Part shown: positions 23,091 to 36,114 of the stretch, piece after piece
How the letters are laid out: every line of letters starts with the position of its first letter
Position numbering within the stretch: position 1 is the stretch's first letter
NCBI GenBank assembly: GCA_025200525.1
Contig: CM045767.1
Coordinates: forward strand, 6,848,804-6,912,803
Reading direction: 5' to 3'
Source: Camellia lanceoleosa
Taxonomy: Eukaryota; Streptophyta; Magnoliopsida; Ericales; Theaceae
Length of the DNA stretch: 64,000 nt
Position numbers and translations under genes: made by a program
Notes under the pieces: generated by a model
Database searches by the model: none
Seen by the model: the letters and a program-made list of their open reading frames with translations, nothing else
Told to the model about the DNA's origin: nothing

Positions 23091-24190
23091 CTAATGAGAT
23101 ATGCAAGAGTGGGAATAGCCTCGCCCACAGGCCCAAGGCACGCCCATAGAAAAACACATGCCAATAGTCATGTCAAGGAGATGACAATTCTTGCACTCGG
23201 CAACCCCATTCTGTTGAGTGGTGTCAGTGCAAAATGTTTGGTGGATAATGCCATGAATGGAAAAATATTTTGCCAATCCAGAACTTAGTTGCACTGAAAG
23301 GAACGCCACTTAGAGGAGTTGTAAATTAAGAGCGCTTATGTATTATTTTTATTAATTATATTTTATTTATTATAATAAATAAGAAATAATAAATTATGTT
23401 AAAATAAATAAAAAATAAAAATTAGATGTTTTATTTTATAAATTTTTAAAGATTTTTTTATTATATATGATTTAAATTGATTTCTTTTAAACAATTAGAT
23501 GATTTATTTTATTTATTATATGTTAAAAAGTTAAGAAATAATAAACTCTGTTAAAAAAATAAAAAATAAAAAATATATTATATGATAAAATAAATAATTT
23601 TTTATTTTAGATAGAAAAATTATATTGTTTATGACAAATTATATTATATATGATAAATATTATAATTTATAATTTATAATTTATATATATATTATATGAT
23701 AAATTATATTATATTTATATTATATAAAACAAATATAAAAATGGAGAGGGAGAGAAAGGGAGAACAGAGAATAGATTGAGATAGAGAAGCAAACAAAGAC
23801 GAAGAGGAGATCGAGACGGAGAGAAGAGAGCGAGACAGACAATCGAGATCGACAGTGAGAGAAGAGAGGGACAAAGACGATGGTTCTTAGTCTTAAAGCT
23901 CTAATTATATTCTGTCGATTAGAAGCCAACTTTATGCGATTCTTCCTTGAAAGCATAAAATCGCTTTCTTCCCCGAAATGTGAGTCCTTCCCAAGATTTC
24001 ACGCCATAAGATCTAGAATCAATTTACTCACCCCTATTAACGTTAATACTTTGACAACCATCTCAAATTGGGTACTAACCATCTTATGAAAGTTTTGAAA
24101 CAGAGAAAAAACCTCATTTTTTTCTTTCATACGAGGTACACCCAAGTAGCACGACCTTTCATTGACATCACACGAGGGGACCCCAAACAT
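23091..24190 (-). pseudogene. Ty1-copia integrase split by an insertion
   Basis: The part at 24190-24040 reads PRMKEKNEVFSLFQNFHKMV and STQFEMVVKVL, the middle of the integrase catalytic core. The next part, at 23309-23091, reads LAKYFSIHGIIHQTFCTDT and TQQNGVAECKNCHLLDM, the region around the third catalytic acid (E of GVAE). The two halves are adjacent in copia integrases. About 0.7 kb separates them here, AT-rich from 23330 to 23740 and then purine-rich to about 23880. That spacer must be an insertion, but I could not define its ends. Confidence 0.75.
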
Positions 24191-24326
24191 TCGAATGAAT
24201 TAAAAAAAAAAAGAACTGAACTTTCATCATTACTAGAGCAAAGAGGTTCGATGTTGTTTGCCAAGTTGATAGACTCACAATGAAACTTAGACTTTATTTT
24301 TGATAAAAGCAGAAGGAAATAAATGT

Positions 24327-24560
24327 CTAAGTAATAAAAAAGATGGATGTCTTAGACGTCGAATGCCACAACCATAAATCTTCCTTGGTGGATGGAGACG
24401 GGATGGAATGATGAGGCTGCTGGTCAGTTTGATTTAGGATATAGAGACCATTTTCTGTTCTACCACGGCCAATCGTCTTCTTCGTGATAAGGTCCTGAAA
24501 AAGACAAGAATCAGAGAAAAAAGTTACACTACAATTTAAATCTCTAGTAAGATGACTCAA
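24327..24560 (-). pseudogene. Ty1-copia gag-pre-integrase fragment
   Basis: The minus-strand frame contains LNCSVTFFSDSCLFQDL, then TIGRGRTENGLYILN and LWLWHS. This matches the pre-integrase domain that precedes the HHCC zinc-binding part of copia integrase. The expected LWH-x-RLGH continuation is lost to a frameshift near 24345. Confidence 0.75.
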
Positions 24561-25116
24561 TGTTAAAAAGTTAACAAAAAATTAGGAACATGTAAAATGT
24601 AAGACAAAAGGTAGACAAGGTGACACTTAATTAAACCTTTTGAGACTAAGAAATAGTACTATCGACAATCTTAACTTTATCCCACTAGAGAGGCTAGTGT
24701 ATAGTCCTAAAAGAGATCAAGACCCAGATTATATCATTTGAGGCACCGTAATCAACAATCCATGCAAAGTCTTATAGGATAAGAAAGACTAGAAGATGAG
24801 GAAGTTACCGAAAGGCAAAAAAAAAAAAAGCGTAAGACGACCGAGGAACAGGAGGCGCATGTATCACAGACAGAGCATCTTTCAAACTCGAAGATGACAT
24901 ACTAGAGACCAGATCGAAGTTTGAATAACCGAGTTAAATCATACGCTCTACAAAGACTAGGCTAATGAGCATGAGAATCGAGACCCATGTCCTCTCGATC
25001 GACTAGAACGCCATTTACGATCAGACGATCTCCTCGACCTCCGATCAAGTCCGATGAAGTTTCTAACAAGTCTCACTGCCTCGGTAATGACGATAATCAC
25101 AGAAATAATTATCCTT

Positions 25117-25639
25117 TTAAGGATGAGAAGAAGCGAAGTGACAAACCAATCCCATCCCGGTAGCAGTTGCGAGAAAGTAACGCCGAGCGGTATGTAAAAG
25201 TTGGTGGTAACATAGCGGGGATGTGACTCTTTTCATTTTGGACATAAGCAAAGACCTCCTAAAGAGATGGAAGAACATCCATGCCAATGACACGACTCCA
25301 GACGGGTCAAACTCCACATTGAGGCCTTTCAGAACTTGAAGACTCTCCTAGGCAAGAAACTTTGGTAACCAATTGAGTCAATCAGTAAATAGGCTTGTAT
25401 CCAAAAGGTGATCTAGGCATTTCCAACCATTGGTTAGAAAGGTGTAATCTTCAAGAACCTGCTCGCTTCCTCAGATCGAAGCGCTCAATAGACCAACAGT
25501 AACTCAAATGATCGAGAAAATTTCCTTTCGGGAATATGTAGCCTCTATCGCTTTCTAAACATTCTCTCGTAGTTCCATGGATAAATAATCCTTCACCAAT
25601 CTCAGGGACCATAGAATGAATGAGCCACCCCATGATCAA
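25117..25639 (-). pseudogene. Ty1-copia gag fragment
   Basis: Minus-strand frames read MIMGWLIHSMVPEIGEGLFI and, after a frameshift, residues like KGNF-x-DHLSYCWSIERFDL. A second block around 25317-25117 contains EFDPSGVV and, in a shifted frame, a VIGMDVLP-like run. These fit the gag polyprotein of plant copia elements (UBN2-type domain). The match is to family patterns only and the fragment is broken. Confidence 0.55.
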
Positions 25640-27448
25640 AGAGTTTGTAATCTCTATTGATCATAGCTTTATCAAAAACATCTGGTGCTTGAACCGCCCC
25701 ATCAACATATCCCATCTTTCCCTACTCTCATTATCGTAATCTATGATTCATGATTCGATTCACAATTTTGTAAAATCCATATGAATTTATGGTTGAATAT
25801 ATTTTGGAGGTGAATTTCTAGTAAACGACGATTTACACAATCGATTCACGATTCAATTCACTTTTTACGTATTCATGCAATTTTTAAAATTATTGTGTTC
25901 ATATATTTCAATTCTTTTTTTCTCCATCTTTTAGTGAAAATGACATAATACAATTTCTAATAGCGTTTAAAATCAAAATAACAACATATATACATGATTT
26001 GTCGTTATTTTAGTGACTGGTGAGTTTTTAATAGGATCTAACGTATTCAGTCATACCAAACATTTTTAACCTTTTTCTCTATTTTTTCTCTCTTTAAAAA
26101 TCATAATATATATTCTAAAGATGCTTAAGATTAAAGTTACACTATGAATTATCTATTGCTATTTTATTAAATTGAATATAATTGAATATTACATGCGTGA
26201 GGTCGTTTATACCTTTTAGAATGTTTTAGTCTTTAAAATAAAATATTCTAAATACCATTTCTTATTATTTGCTCACCGCTACTTAGAAAAGTATGTATGC
26301 TTATTGCCCAAATATCAATATCGTTGTTAATTAGTGTTATTTTGGAAATTGATAATTTGTCTATTTGTTATAAATGGTTGATTAGGAAATATTCAAAAGA
26401 GGAAAAAGATAAGATGTACATAGGAACTTTTGTTAACTTTTACCTATTAAAACTACATGATTATCATTCAAATCTAACTTTTCATTGATTCAAGTCTAAA
26501 TATTTCATATTCATGAGATATATTTAACATCTAAATGTGTAGATATATGTTTTAAGTAATTTAGAAAAAGTGACAAAATTTTGGGATTCATGATTCTAAG
26601 ACGGCCATTTTGATTTACTATACTTAATCTCAATTTGACAACTATGCCCCTACTCTTCTAAAAAGTGTCTACATCGAGACCATACAAGGTAATTAATCCA
26701 TTAAATCGAGAGGTGGTGATTTTTGAAGCTAGGGTTCGTGTTCTCAAAAGTAGTAGTCATAATTGGATTGGAACTCTCTCCTTTAGATGGGTAAGAAGTA
26801 GGATTCACTAGATGGGTCTGGCTATGTTTATGCTACTATCTTAAACCAAAAAACACAGCACTAATCACAATAATGGAAAGAGGAAATGGAATGGGTAAGC
26901 AATTCAAACACAAACCACTATAGGAGCATAACATCTTAGATTAATGGGGCCATTTACTACCCCAAAGAATAAATAAAATGATAAAAAAAATGGTGAAAAC
27001 TTTTAATCAAAATAGCAGTCTTAGGTTCAACCACAATGAAAAAAAAACACAGTATTAATAGAAGAGGATGAAACAAGGAGTAAGTATATCGGACATATGA
27101 TGTGGAGAAACACTTAGATGTTATCACAAGAGTTTGAAACACACAGGAGAAGGCCAGAGGAAGTCCAAAGCACCCACCAGACCATGGAAGAAGCCTAGAA
27201 GATACCCAGATGGGTGTCGGTTGCTTGAGCTAAAAAAACCCTAGGATGGGTGTGGCTGGTTTGAAACCTACCTAGAGAAGAGTTAGAAGAGTTTAACAGG
27301 ACTGAACAGGGGTTAGGAGGTCTTTTACCAGAACAACTTGGATCTGGAACAGGTTGGGTAGTGACGTGGTGGTGGTCGGGTAATTGTGATGATGGTGATT
27401 ATGGCTGGCTGTGGGTGATGGTTTTTAAGATTTTGGCTCATTTCACTA

Positions 27449-27666
27449 TGGTTTCTTTTGAGAGAAAACTAAATTAGAGAATAATTAGACAATCACCCCT
27501 TTTATATTGATAATAGGTAGCTATACAATGGAAACGTGGAGGCAATAAATAAGGAAATAACAGCTAATAGAACAAGAAAAGTACTAAGGCACTTCAATTA
27601 AAGAATCAAAATATAATCTAAATATGAAACAACAAATAATAGAATGATCCTTAATATATTCTAACA
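27449..27666 (-). mobile_element. 5' LTR of the nested-in-urease copia element
   Basis: 218 bp, TGGTTTCTTTTGAGAG to TTCTAACA on the + strand, matching 19847-20275 without the MITE. It is followed by the CAAAG target duplication. The sequence inward of it on the minus strand (TAGTGAAATGAGCC) only loosely resembles a tRNA-Met primer site. Confidence 0.85.
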
Positions 27667-28369
27667 CAAAGTAGTCTTCAAACTTGATAAAAAACTTCAT
27701 AAAAAGCTTCCACTTGTTACATTATACCTCACCTGTCGGTAATAATAGTCTTCTTTCTTTTTTAATGCTTTGGGTACATGTGCAGATTATACTACTTATA
27801 GGAAGTTTGCAAAAAAATTGGTCTTTGAAAGGCATGATAAATTTTCTCCTTCCTATATAAATCTTTAAAATCTTGAAACTTGGAGGCCTCAATCACCTTT
27901 TCCTCTAATCTAGAGATGGTGTTTGCAGCTTGAGTGTTTGAAAACACACTCTGAGATAATTTAAGCTAACACACAAAGGCATCCCTTATAGATATGGCAT
28001 ACTAAATCCGGTACCTTATATGAGTTTTTCTTAGAAGGAAGAAGTTGATGTCCTCTCCAGGTATTTTTTCTTGTGTGTGCGGCAAGTGCGTGTGTGCATA
28101 AGGTCAGATATCACAGTGTTTTGATGTCTGATAACTGTGATAAATATGGCTGGAATCTGATGAATGGCATCACTTCACTGGGCAGTTAACTAGCAAGAGA
28201 TATCATCGTGTGATTTGCTGGCTTCTGTTGCAAAGAGGCTATATGCCCTTACCTTTTAGCTTTCTTCTGTTATGCAGTACCTGTTTGGAGTGGAATGTTG
28301 TCCATCATCTGCAGAGCTGCTACTCAGATGAACTTCCAATCATAGATATTTCTATCTCAGATTGGACAA

Positions 28370-28469
28370 NNNNNNNNNNNNNNNNNNNNNNNNNNNNNNN
28401 NNNNNNNNNNNNNNNNNNNNNNNNNNNNNNNNNNNNNNNNNNNNNNNNNNNNNNNNNNNNNNNNNNNNN
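28370..28469. other. Assembly gap of exactly 100 N
   Basis: The run is exactly 100 N, the usual placeholder for a gap of unknown size. It lies between the N- and C-terminal urease exons, so any urease exons missing from the visible sequence could be hidden here. Confidence 0.99.
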
Positions 28470-29055
28470 TATGTGTCCAACACCTGCACCCACTTTAGAC
28501 TAGTGGATTCTAATTTTATAAGGATATTTGAAGAAAGAAGAAACTCACATTTACTAGTAAATAAAATTTTCTTTTCTTTTCACAAGGCTGAGATAGAAAT
28601 TCTATTTAATTTCAAGTACATTTCATAATTTACATAATATTATCTAAGAATATTATAAAATAAGCAATATATACTAGTGTGTAGGATATGTTTGTATTCC
28701 TATCCAACTTTTGGGTACATAACTCTGTATCTTAAGATTTAGATTTAGCTTAGCACTTTCGTGTCCTGATACTTGTACTTGAGTCTATATAACATGGATT
28801 TCAGTGTAAGTTCAAATTCAGCAGTCATGCTCATCTGCCTGCCCAACTAGCAGGATGTAGACACTCCTATAAGCTCTATTAATTATTGTTCTAAAAGCTT
28901 TAATAAAAGCTGATATTTGTCCAAAAAGAGTTCAAGAAATTTTATAGTTGAATTACTGGTTTGACAATCCATTCAGCGGCTTTTCATCAGGCAGCAGACA
29001 AGAAGAGTTTTTTTTTATGAAAGTCCAATTTTTATTGGAAATGCATGTTTTGCAG

Positions 29056-29440
29056 GTGATAATGAGGCCGATGTTTGGGAGCATTTGGCAAGGCTGGAAG
29101 TTCTAACTCCATTGCTTTTGTCAGTAAGGTGTGAAAATCTCTCTCTCTCTCTCTCTCTCAATGTGCCTTTGTAGCCTTGTAGAATTCATCGATCAACCTT
29201 TTTTCAGAACAGAGAAGTGCCATAGAGAATGAGATAAAGCCCTGTATGGACTCAACAAGAGGGTGGAAGCTGTAGGAAATGTGAGGAAGCTCACCAAACT
29301 TGCCTTGAAGCTTAATGATGCCCTTCCAAACATCATAAAAGATCCAGAGACAGTACACAGTGACAGCAGATGATGTTGTTCTTACTCTGCACTGCAGCTA
29401 CCACGGTGCCTCTTTTCTCGAAACTACTTCCTCTTTTTAG
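29056..29440 (+). pseudogene. Urease pseudogene, C-terminal exons
   Basis: Exon 29056-29128 follows TTTTGCAG and reads VIMRPMFG, then after a one-base insertion AFGKAGSSNSIAFVSK, ending at AAG before GTGTG. The last exon starts at about 29208 and ends at TAG 29438-29440. It reads [53 protein letters not shown] and SRNYFLF, but only with frame changes at about 29251, 29352, 29391 and 29413. These are the last two exons of plant urease, in the right order and orientation relative to the half ending at 19611. Residues for the carbamylated lysine and most nickel ligands belong to exons not visible between the halves. Confidence 0.92.
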
Positions 29441-31769
29441 GCATCATGGATAATGGCTCTGATATTTCACTGTGTTAGGTAACTGCTGAAATGAACTGGC
29501 AATAAATGAAAAAATATTTCTCATTCCAAATTTAATAAACAAAATATCAAATTGTTTTCTGATTGCTGCCTAGATGATTTGGTTATCTTACATTCTGGGG
29601 TCCAATAAGTAAACGAGTCCATCATCAGATACCATTTTGTGAAGATAATAAAAATTTGTAGTTTTGTTAAATATTTTGTGTCCCTCACAGTTAATAGTGC
29701 TTGAACACGAGTCAATTACTTGTTATGGAAACCACACTTGTATGATTTTATTATTAAATTGATATTTTGGTAATGTATTTACAACAATTCAATGTATACC
29801 AGTTAGGTCAGTTGAATTTTTTGGTGTTGACAGTAATGATAATGGTGATAACAAATACTGTAGCACCTTATGGAATTCCTTCATATAAGTGTAGCCCTTA
29901 TACTCATTTTGATTATCTAATGTAGAGTCTAGAACAAAGTCTCATCTTGTTGTGTTAATGGCTTTAGTCTTACTTTATTGGTGTTATCTGCCAATCTATT
30001 TGATTGATGAGGAAGAGCTAATTAGATTTGTGGCAATATTGACATGTGAATTAAAATCCATATGTATCATAATCGAGGATAAAACATATGGGGTTGCTAG
30101 TATCATTGTTAAAAATAAGAATTAGACTGATGTTTGATAATTGTTAAGATTTAATACATCTAATTAGGATTGATGAGACACAAAGCACAAATAGGAACAA
30201 AACAAGAATCTAAATCGAACATACAAAAATCACTAAGTTTCGTGGTTCACCTTAGAATGGGATTACATTAACCTCTTTATAGTTTTATTATGATCTGAAG
30301 TATTATAATACAATATAGAGAGATGTGGCACTTAACTCTAAATACATAGTTGAATTTTAGGTGAAGTGGTTAGTATTCAATATTTATCAAGATTCACATT
30401 GTCCCAATAGTAAGTACAAAGGCTCAAATTTGAAAATTTTCAATTATTTTTTTTACTTTAGTCAATTTTAATTAAGCCAAGGAGTTTTGACTTATCATAT
30501 TGAATGCTAAATGCATTAGAAGATAGCCCTAGGTCTTAATCATAATAAACCAATTTGTCCCTAGATTTTTATTTTCCAAAGTTCAACTCTTAAAAATTCA
30601 GCCCTGCTAAGTTACCATTTAAGCTATCTTTACTCGTCCCTGGAAAAAAGAAAAATTGGACTTCTTTTTAGTCTATATTTTTATGCTACAAAATATGGCT
30701 TGGGATGTAGGACCGGGCGTCTTTAAGTCTTAACCTAACAAAATTTATTTACATGTTCTTTTAATGAAAATGTTCTTGCTGACAATGCTTTTTGTTTCCT
30801 ATTTCGAAGCCCAATAAATTGTTGATGTTTGAAGTCGGTTAATTAGAATGATGGAGAAAATAAGGTTGCTACTTGCACGATTAAACAAAAAACAAAAAGA
30901 TAGTTGACAACCGTGGATTTAATGGAAACATGGATGGTAAACACACTTTGACTCGAGGGTATGTACCTATTTTCAAACATACACTTGTTAATTTCATGAA
31001 GTATTTAAAAAGCTTTAGGCAAGTTCAGTAAACCATAGACCTAAATAGTCAAGTTGCATATGAACGTTATTGAGTAAACAAACAACTATTCTAATCATGT
31101 TCATGTTCATGTTCATGTTCATACTCCCAAATCTGTTGCTAGTGGATATTCTTTTTGTGAACTCTGAGAAGTGCTGGAATTCATGGGAAGATGCATATCT
31201 TGTATCATATCATATGTAGCATGAGGTCTCAGCAATAATAAATAATTATATTCTTCAACTGAATATTTATGAAAATATTAAAATTATTTGTAAATTACTT
31301 ATTGAGTTTCTATGTAAACAATGGTTTGTGGGTCAAGACGTTATAAATGGTAATAGATTAGATTGATATTCAGTTTCCAAGTTTGTAATTGCGACTTATT
31401 TTGTAGAAAACTATTTATCGGCATATAATCTTAAAAATTTGGGTTGAGGAATTACATCATATCCTCACTTGTGTTAAACTCAGGACTGCATTTTCTACTT
31501 TGATTTTTATGTTGTTTGAGAACATTCATTTCATTTGAATCTTATAGTGCTAGAATGTGAATAATTTACGTTTCATTTGTTTTGATAGAAAACAAATTTA
31601 TTTGATACAGCAGAAAAATAGAACAAGTTGATTTGAACTTGAGGGGTGGCATGAATGTTTTGAGTTCATGGTGATGTAAACTGACTGAAGAAATAAATAA
31701 ACATGTGAATTGAATTAATGCTATAATTCCTAGTTTATTAGAGTGAGATTGATAATATAAATTAGGTGG

Positions 31770-31940
31770 AAATTGCTTATATTATACAGATAGATAAGAT
31801 GATTCACTGTGGAACCCTAATATTATATTAAATGATTAGATTATATGAACAAACTATAAGTTATATTATATAGATGGATAATATGATTCGATGTCGAACC
31901 TTGATATTATATTATATGGTTACATTATATGAACGCACTG
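31770..31940. repeat. Tandem duplication, about 90-bp unit
   Basis: Copy one (from TTATATTATACAGATAGATA) and copy two (from TTATATTATATAGATGGATA) share the order GATTCRMTGTSGAACC, then AATATTATATTA, then ATTATATGAACRMAC. The copies differ at scattered bases. No coding content. Confidence 0.65.
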
Positions 31941-32137
31941 ATCTGTCATGAAAATGATAATAATATTTCTCATTTGCTTATGTTTTGTTGGGGGGTTGCT
32001 GTTGAATTGAAGAAATAATTTTTCACATAGCGACAATGTGGGAATTGAAATATAATTGTTAGCCTCGTCAACTGGTTTTTGAGAGAACATTGTTATATTA
32101 TAGTATGGTTTAGCAAAGGGATAAACAAATTATGAGT

Positions 32138-32292
32138 AATGTTAGGAATCATAAAAAAAAATGTCATGAAGATGATTATAAAATATTCTCCGCCTTTGAA
32201 TTATACATATAATAAAATATCACACACTAATCAAAGGATGAAAAATCTTCATAATACATTTCATGATATTTTTTTTTATGATCCCTAATATT
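32138..32292. mobile_element. MITE with AATGTTAGGRATC ends
   Basis: The left end AATGTTAGGAATCATAAAAA and the inverse of the right end (AATATTAGGGATCATAAAAA) are inverted repeats of about 36 bp, continuing into ATGTCATGAA and ATATCATGAA. The element is 155 bp and non-coding. Confidence 0.75.
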
Positions 32293-33187
32293 AATTATAA
32301 AGTATGTACCAAAGTCGTGATTTTTTATTTATGTCCTTGTAAGTTGTATTGTACATGATTGGCTACAGGGCATAGGTTGACAATTTCCCACATTCCTAGC
32401 CTTCCTTTTTGGATCTCGTTCTTATAATTTAAAGCATTATTACACAATTAGTTATTATTGTGCAGCAAAGAAGTGATTTGAGACAGAAAAATTGAAGATG
32501 ATAGGTGCAAAAAGTCTTGTGTGCAATTAGATAGAGAAATTAGTAGTTGGAAACCAAGAATAATAATTGTCTAGTTGAAGGTTTTGAGGAGATCTCGTTA
32601 ATTTTCACAATAAAATCACGTTAGCAACATCTTATAATTTTTCCTTATTATTACTACTATTCATATATCATATATATAAAAGTAAAGATAACGGTTATTT
32701 TAATAATCTACACAATTTCTTACACTCTCATAGGATTGTATAAAATATCGTCTAATCTATTAAAACCGTCCAATTTGCATTGATTCATTCGTTAATTCCG
32801 GATTAAACTTTGATATATTCCGCCTTTGAAATCGTTTCGCTCTACTATAATTAATATATATATATATATATATATATTAATCTCTAATGAAATATCAAAA
32901 TAAAAATAAATAAGAGATTTAAGACGTGAAATTTGTTACAAATTAATAATTATATATTTGAAAAATATTCTATAAAATTAATGTGTTATATATATAAAAC
33001 ATATTATACAAATATTTGATAATTGTTTAAGAATATTTTTTAAATCAACTAACAAATTGAAACCGTCTCAAATCGCGATTTGATTATTTGTGAATTTACT
33101 ATTCATGATTTGATTTATAATTTTACTCTTAAATTAATCGAACTGCTCCATATATGCCCCTACTTGGTTGCAGAGTTTATATAGAAA

Positions 33188-33336
33188 AATGCTAGGGATA
33201 CTAACAATTTTACTAACAGTCTTACTAACACATTCACAAGTTAATGTGGGTCCCATACCAAGTGATGATTGATCTTATCAAAACTTGTGAGTGTGTTAGT
33301 AAAATTGTTAGTAAATGTGTAACTATCCCTAACATT
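33188..33336. mobile_element. MITE with AATGCTAGGGATA ends
   Basis: The left end AATGCTAGGGATACTAACAA and the inverse of the right end (AATGTTAGGGATAGTTACAC) start inverted repeats. These extend through TTTACTAACA and ACATTCACAAGTT, so most of the 149 bp can fold. The centre carries ATGTGGGTCCCATA. Confidence 0.8.
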
Positions 33337-33774
33337 GTTGGTCTACATATTGTGAACCTCATGCCTATCTAAGAGAGTGTGTACAAAAATATGTAAGACT
33401 AGAGGTAATTAGCATTGTTGATCCATATACATGCACTTGTGCTACTTGCGACAGAGAAAATGGGACACAAAATGCACAAATATGAGACAATAAATCTATA
33501 TATTTTGTGTTCATTTTCTTTTCTTTTTTTTTTTTCAGTGAACGTTAGTCGTTAGTTGTTAGATTAGTATTTATGAGAGTTAGTTTTCTTATCCTTGCAA
33601 AGCACTAAGTGTTTGTTACCTAATTCAACTCTTTCTTAAGGAGAGTTGAATTCATAATTTTCTCTTTAAAATTGAGTTTTTAAGAGAATCATAGTGGTCA
33701 ATTAAGCCTTAGTCTTAGTTGGTTTTTAGTTCATTTTTGTTTGTGCACCTAGACATATATATATATATATATAA

Positions 33775-34145
33775 AGAAAGATTATGGCATACATCCTTCT
33801 AAAAAAAATAGTATAACTTTATACTTTTTGAGTCATAATTATATATAATAAAAAAAATCATAATCAAACACTATATGAGGCATAACCAAACATAACAAAA
33901 TAATGTCAAAACTAAAAAGAAAATTAGTCATAACTAAATTAAAAAAATGACATAACTAAAGGCGCATATGATAAAGGGTGTTTATTGTAAAAAATTTCAT
34001 TTATACACACCCTCATATGCAAGTTATAACATTTATGGATTGAATTATTATAAATGTCATAACTCAATCCTATAAAAGTCATAACTAAAAAAAAAAAAAA
34101 GAATTATAACCATATACCGCATAAGGTACAATTAAAAAAATTCTC
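33775..34145. repeat. Dispersed repeat related to the MITE at 14083
   Basis: Phrases ACTTTTTGAGTCATAA, GAGGCATAACCAAACATAA, GCGCATATG and ACACACCCTCATATGC parallel the element at 14083-14346. There may be two adjacent degenerate members, one ending near 34000 and one starting at TACACACCCTCATATGC. Ends are not clean. Confidence 0.45.
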
Positions 34146-36114
34146 ACGTCATCATGACCAATAAAAGATCACAAATATTATAATTAAAGATACATATAAT
34201 ATACATTCAAATTTATTATATTATATACTTTATATACATAAATTTCCCAAATAGGAGAGGGGACCATGGCCACGCAGGTCAATATGTGACACGATCACAT
34301 GAAAAGCACATTATCAAGTAATAATGAATGAAATAACAGTAATATTATGTATACAGAGAACAAATAAATAACCAAATATATAAATTGTTCATTTAGACGA
34401 TCAATTAGGTGATCAGGTGATTAATTAGATGATAAAATGATAATCGTGATCAATAAACTCTGATTAGTCGATCAACCAGTTGTTTGGCCGATCATTCAAA
34501 TGAATAATTTTTATATTTGATTTTATTTGATCCTTTTTTTTTTGAACTCACTATTTGATCCTTTATATATATATATATATATAATATTATTGATGAAATA
34601 AAATAGACATGGGTGCAAACAACAATAAGGGGCCCTTTACTAGAGGACAGTTTATTAAATTTTTGGGTACTGGATAGTATCAGTCCCATTATGGGGGAGA
34701 GAGAGAGAGAGAGAGAGACAGGTGCACAGGTCGTTCTTGTGTGTTTATAGAAGTGAAAGATTGTAAAGCAAACCAAAAAAAGTTGCCCCATCTCCCCATA
34801 AATAACCACCCTAGTTGGCCTCGGGGGAGAAGAATCAAGTCATATTTGGTGTTGCCTTTTGAAATTATTTATAATTTTTTTAAAAAATATGTTGTAAGTA
34901 TTTGGCATTCTTTATGAGTTTATGAGATAAAAATTTAAATAAATTTAAAAACGGCCAAGTAAATGTGAGGTCCATCACTACTAAAAAGGTATAATAAAAA
35001 TCATTTATAAAAGATTAAAGAAAAAAACATTTTTCTCTCAAAGTTGACTCTATTAACATAAGTACCAGAGAGTCTCAATCGACATTGCAACAGTGTATAT
35101 TCAAGACTCACGCCTTTTCTTATAGATTCACCAGATTGAGTTAAGACCATATGAATCCCAATATCATTAGGTGAAAAATTGATACTTTTAATTTTTACTT
35201 TTTATTATTAATTTTTCACTTAAAAAAAGGGTACTAGATAGACCCCTTGTGATGTTCATTTATCCATTCATGAGTGACCTCATGTCAATCATTTTCCTCA
35301 TTTCCCTGCTTTCCACGGATATCATTAACTCATAAAGTTAAAAGCTTGTTGATTAGGTAAAATTATCACATCTCACAACTTCTTTGTATACATTGAACGG
35401 TCCAATCAATTTTTTTTTTTTTTTAAGAGAATAATCTTTATAAAAAAATAAATCAAATGAACGATTCAATTAACATTGGATTCGAATATGTTTTTGGATC
35501 TTTCAAACGAGCTCTCCAAAACCAAAAAACAAAATTTTTGGTGGTCTAAATTTTTGTGGTCTGAATGGTTCAAATGTATTAAAATGATATCGTTTTACAT
35601 TTAAAATAATATCGTTTTGAAACATTCGAACCATTCGATTTAAGAAAATTCAGACCACTTAACATTATTAAAAAGAAAAAAAAGAAAACAGTAACAGCTA
35701 TGAACTACCCACCAAATATGGCTTTGTCTTTTTCCAAGGGTCTTTTCCATAAATTTTTTTATTTTTATCACAGCCACACGTTTTGCATACTGTTTCAAAG
35801 AAAACGATTCCCACTTACCAAACACAAACACCATGCTGTTAATTACATCTCAAGTAGTCACCATTTGTATTGGTTTGTTTGTGCCATGATAAATAAATAA
35901 ATAAATAAAATACATAAATTATACGTACTTCCCTAAGCTTTTAAAATACTATAAAAAATGTTACAAATTTAATATAATTATATGAATTTCTTTTATGATT
36001 TTAATTCATTTTCTCATTAATAATACATTAGCCACATAGATGGAATGATGTTTTTATATTTTTTTTACACTAAAATCTATTGTAGTTTGTTTATCTATGT
36101 GTCTTTACATTAGA

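Larger units (their letters stand above)
19847..27666 (-). mobile_element. Ty1-copia retrotransposon in the urease gene, with nested insertions
   Basis: The element is bounded by LTRs at 19847-20275 and 27449-27666 and by an exact CAAAG duplication (19842-19846 and 27667-27671). Minus-strand order is LTR, gag (25639-25117), gag-pre-integrase (24560-24327), integrase (24190-23999 and 23309-23091), reverse transcriptase (22228-21438), RT end (20987-20781), purine tract GAGAGGGAG, LTR. All domains carry frameshifts or stops. Insertions at 19873-20089, 21011-21551 and about 23313-24040 interrupt it. About 1.8 kb between the 5' LTR and the recognisable gag (25640-27448) is longer than usual and may hide another insertion. 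It lies in an intron, downstream of the urease exon ending at 19611. Confidence 0.88.

Noticed and set aside
28283..28369. Possible urease exon before the gap (GMLSIICRAATQM-like reading resembling GAISIISSDSQAM)
   Set aside because: The resemblance is a handful of residues, without the flanking conserved blocks, and the frame stops soon after.
28470..28503. CPTPAPTLD after the gap, which recalls the CTPAP motif of urease
   Set aside because: Only about five residues match, and it ends in a stop. The expected flanking GGGTGPADG block is not visible.
30120..30330. LTR-like sequence (TTCGTGGTTCACC and flanking repeats)
   Set aside because: It recalls some copia LTR interiors, but I found no second copy, primer site or target duplication.
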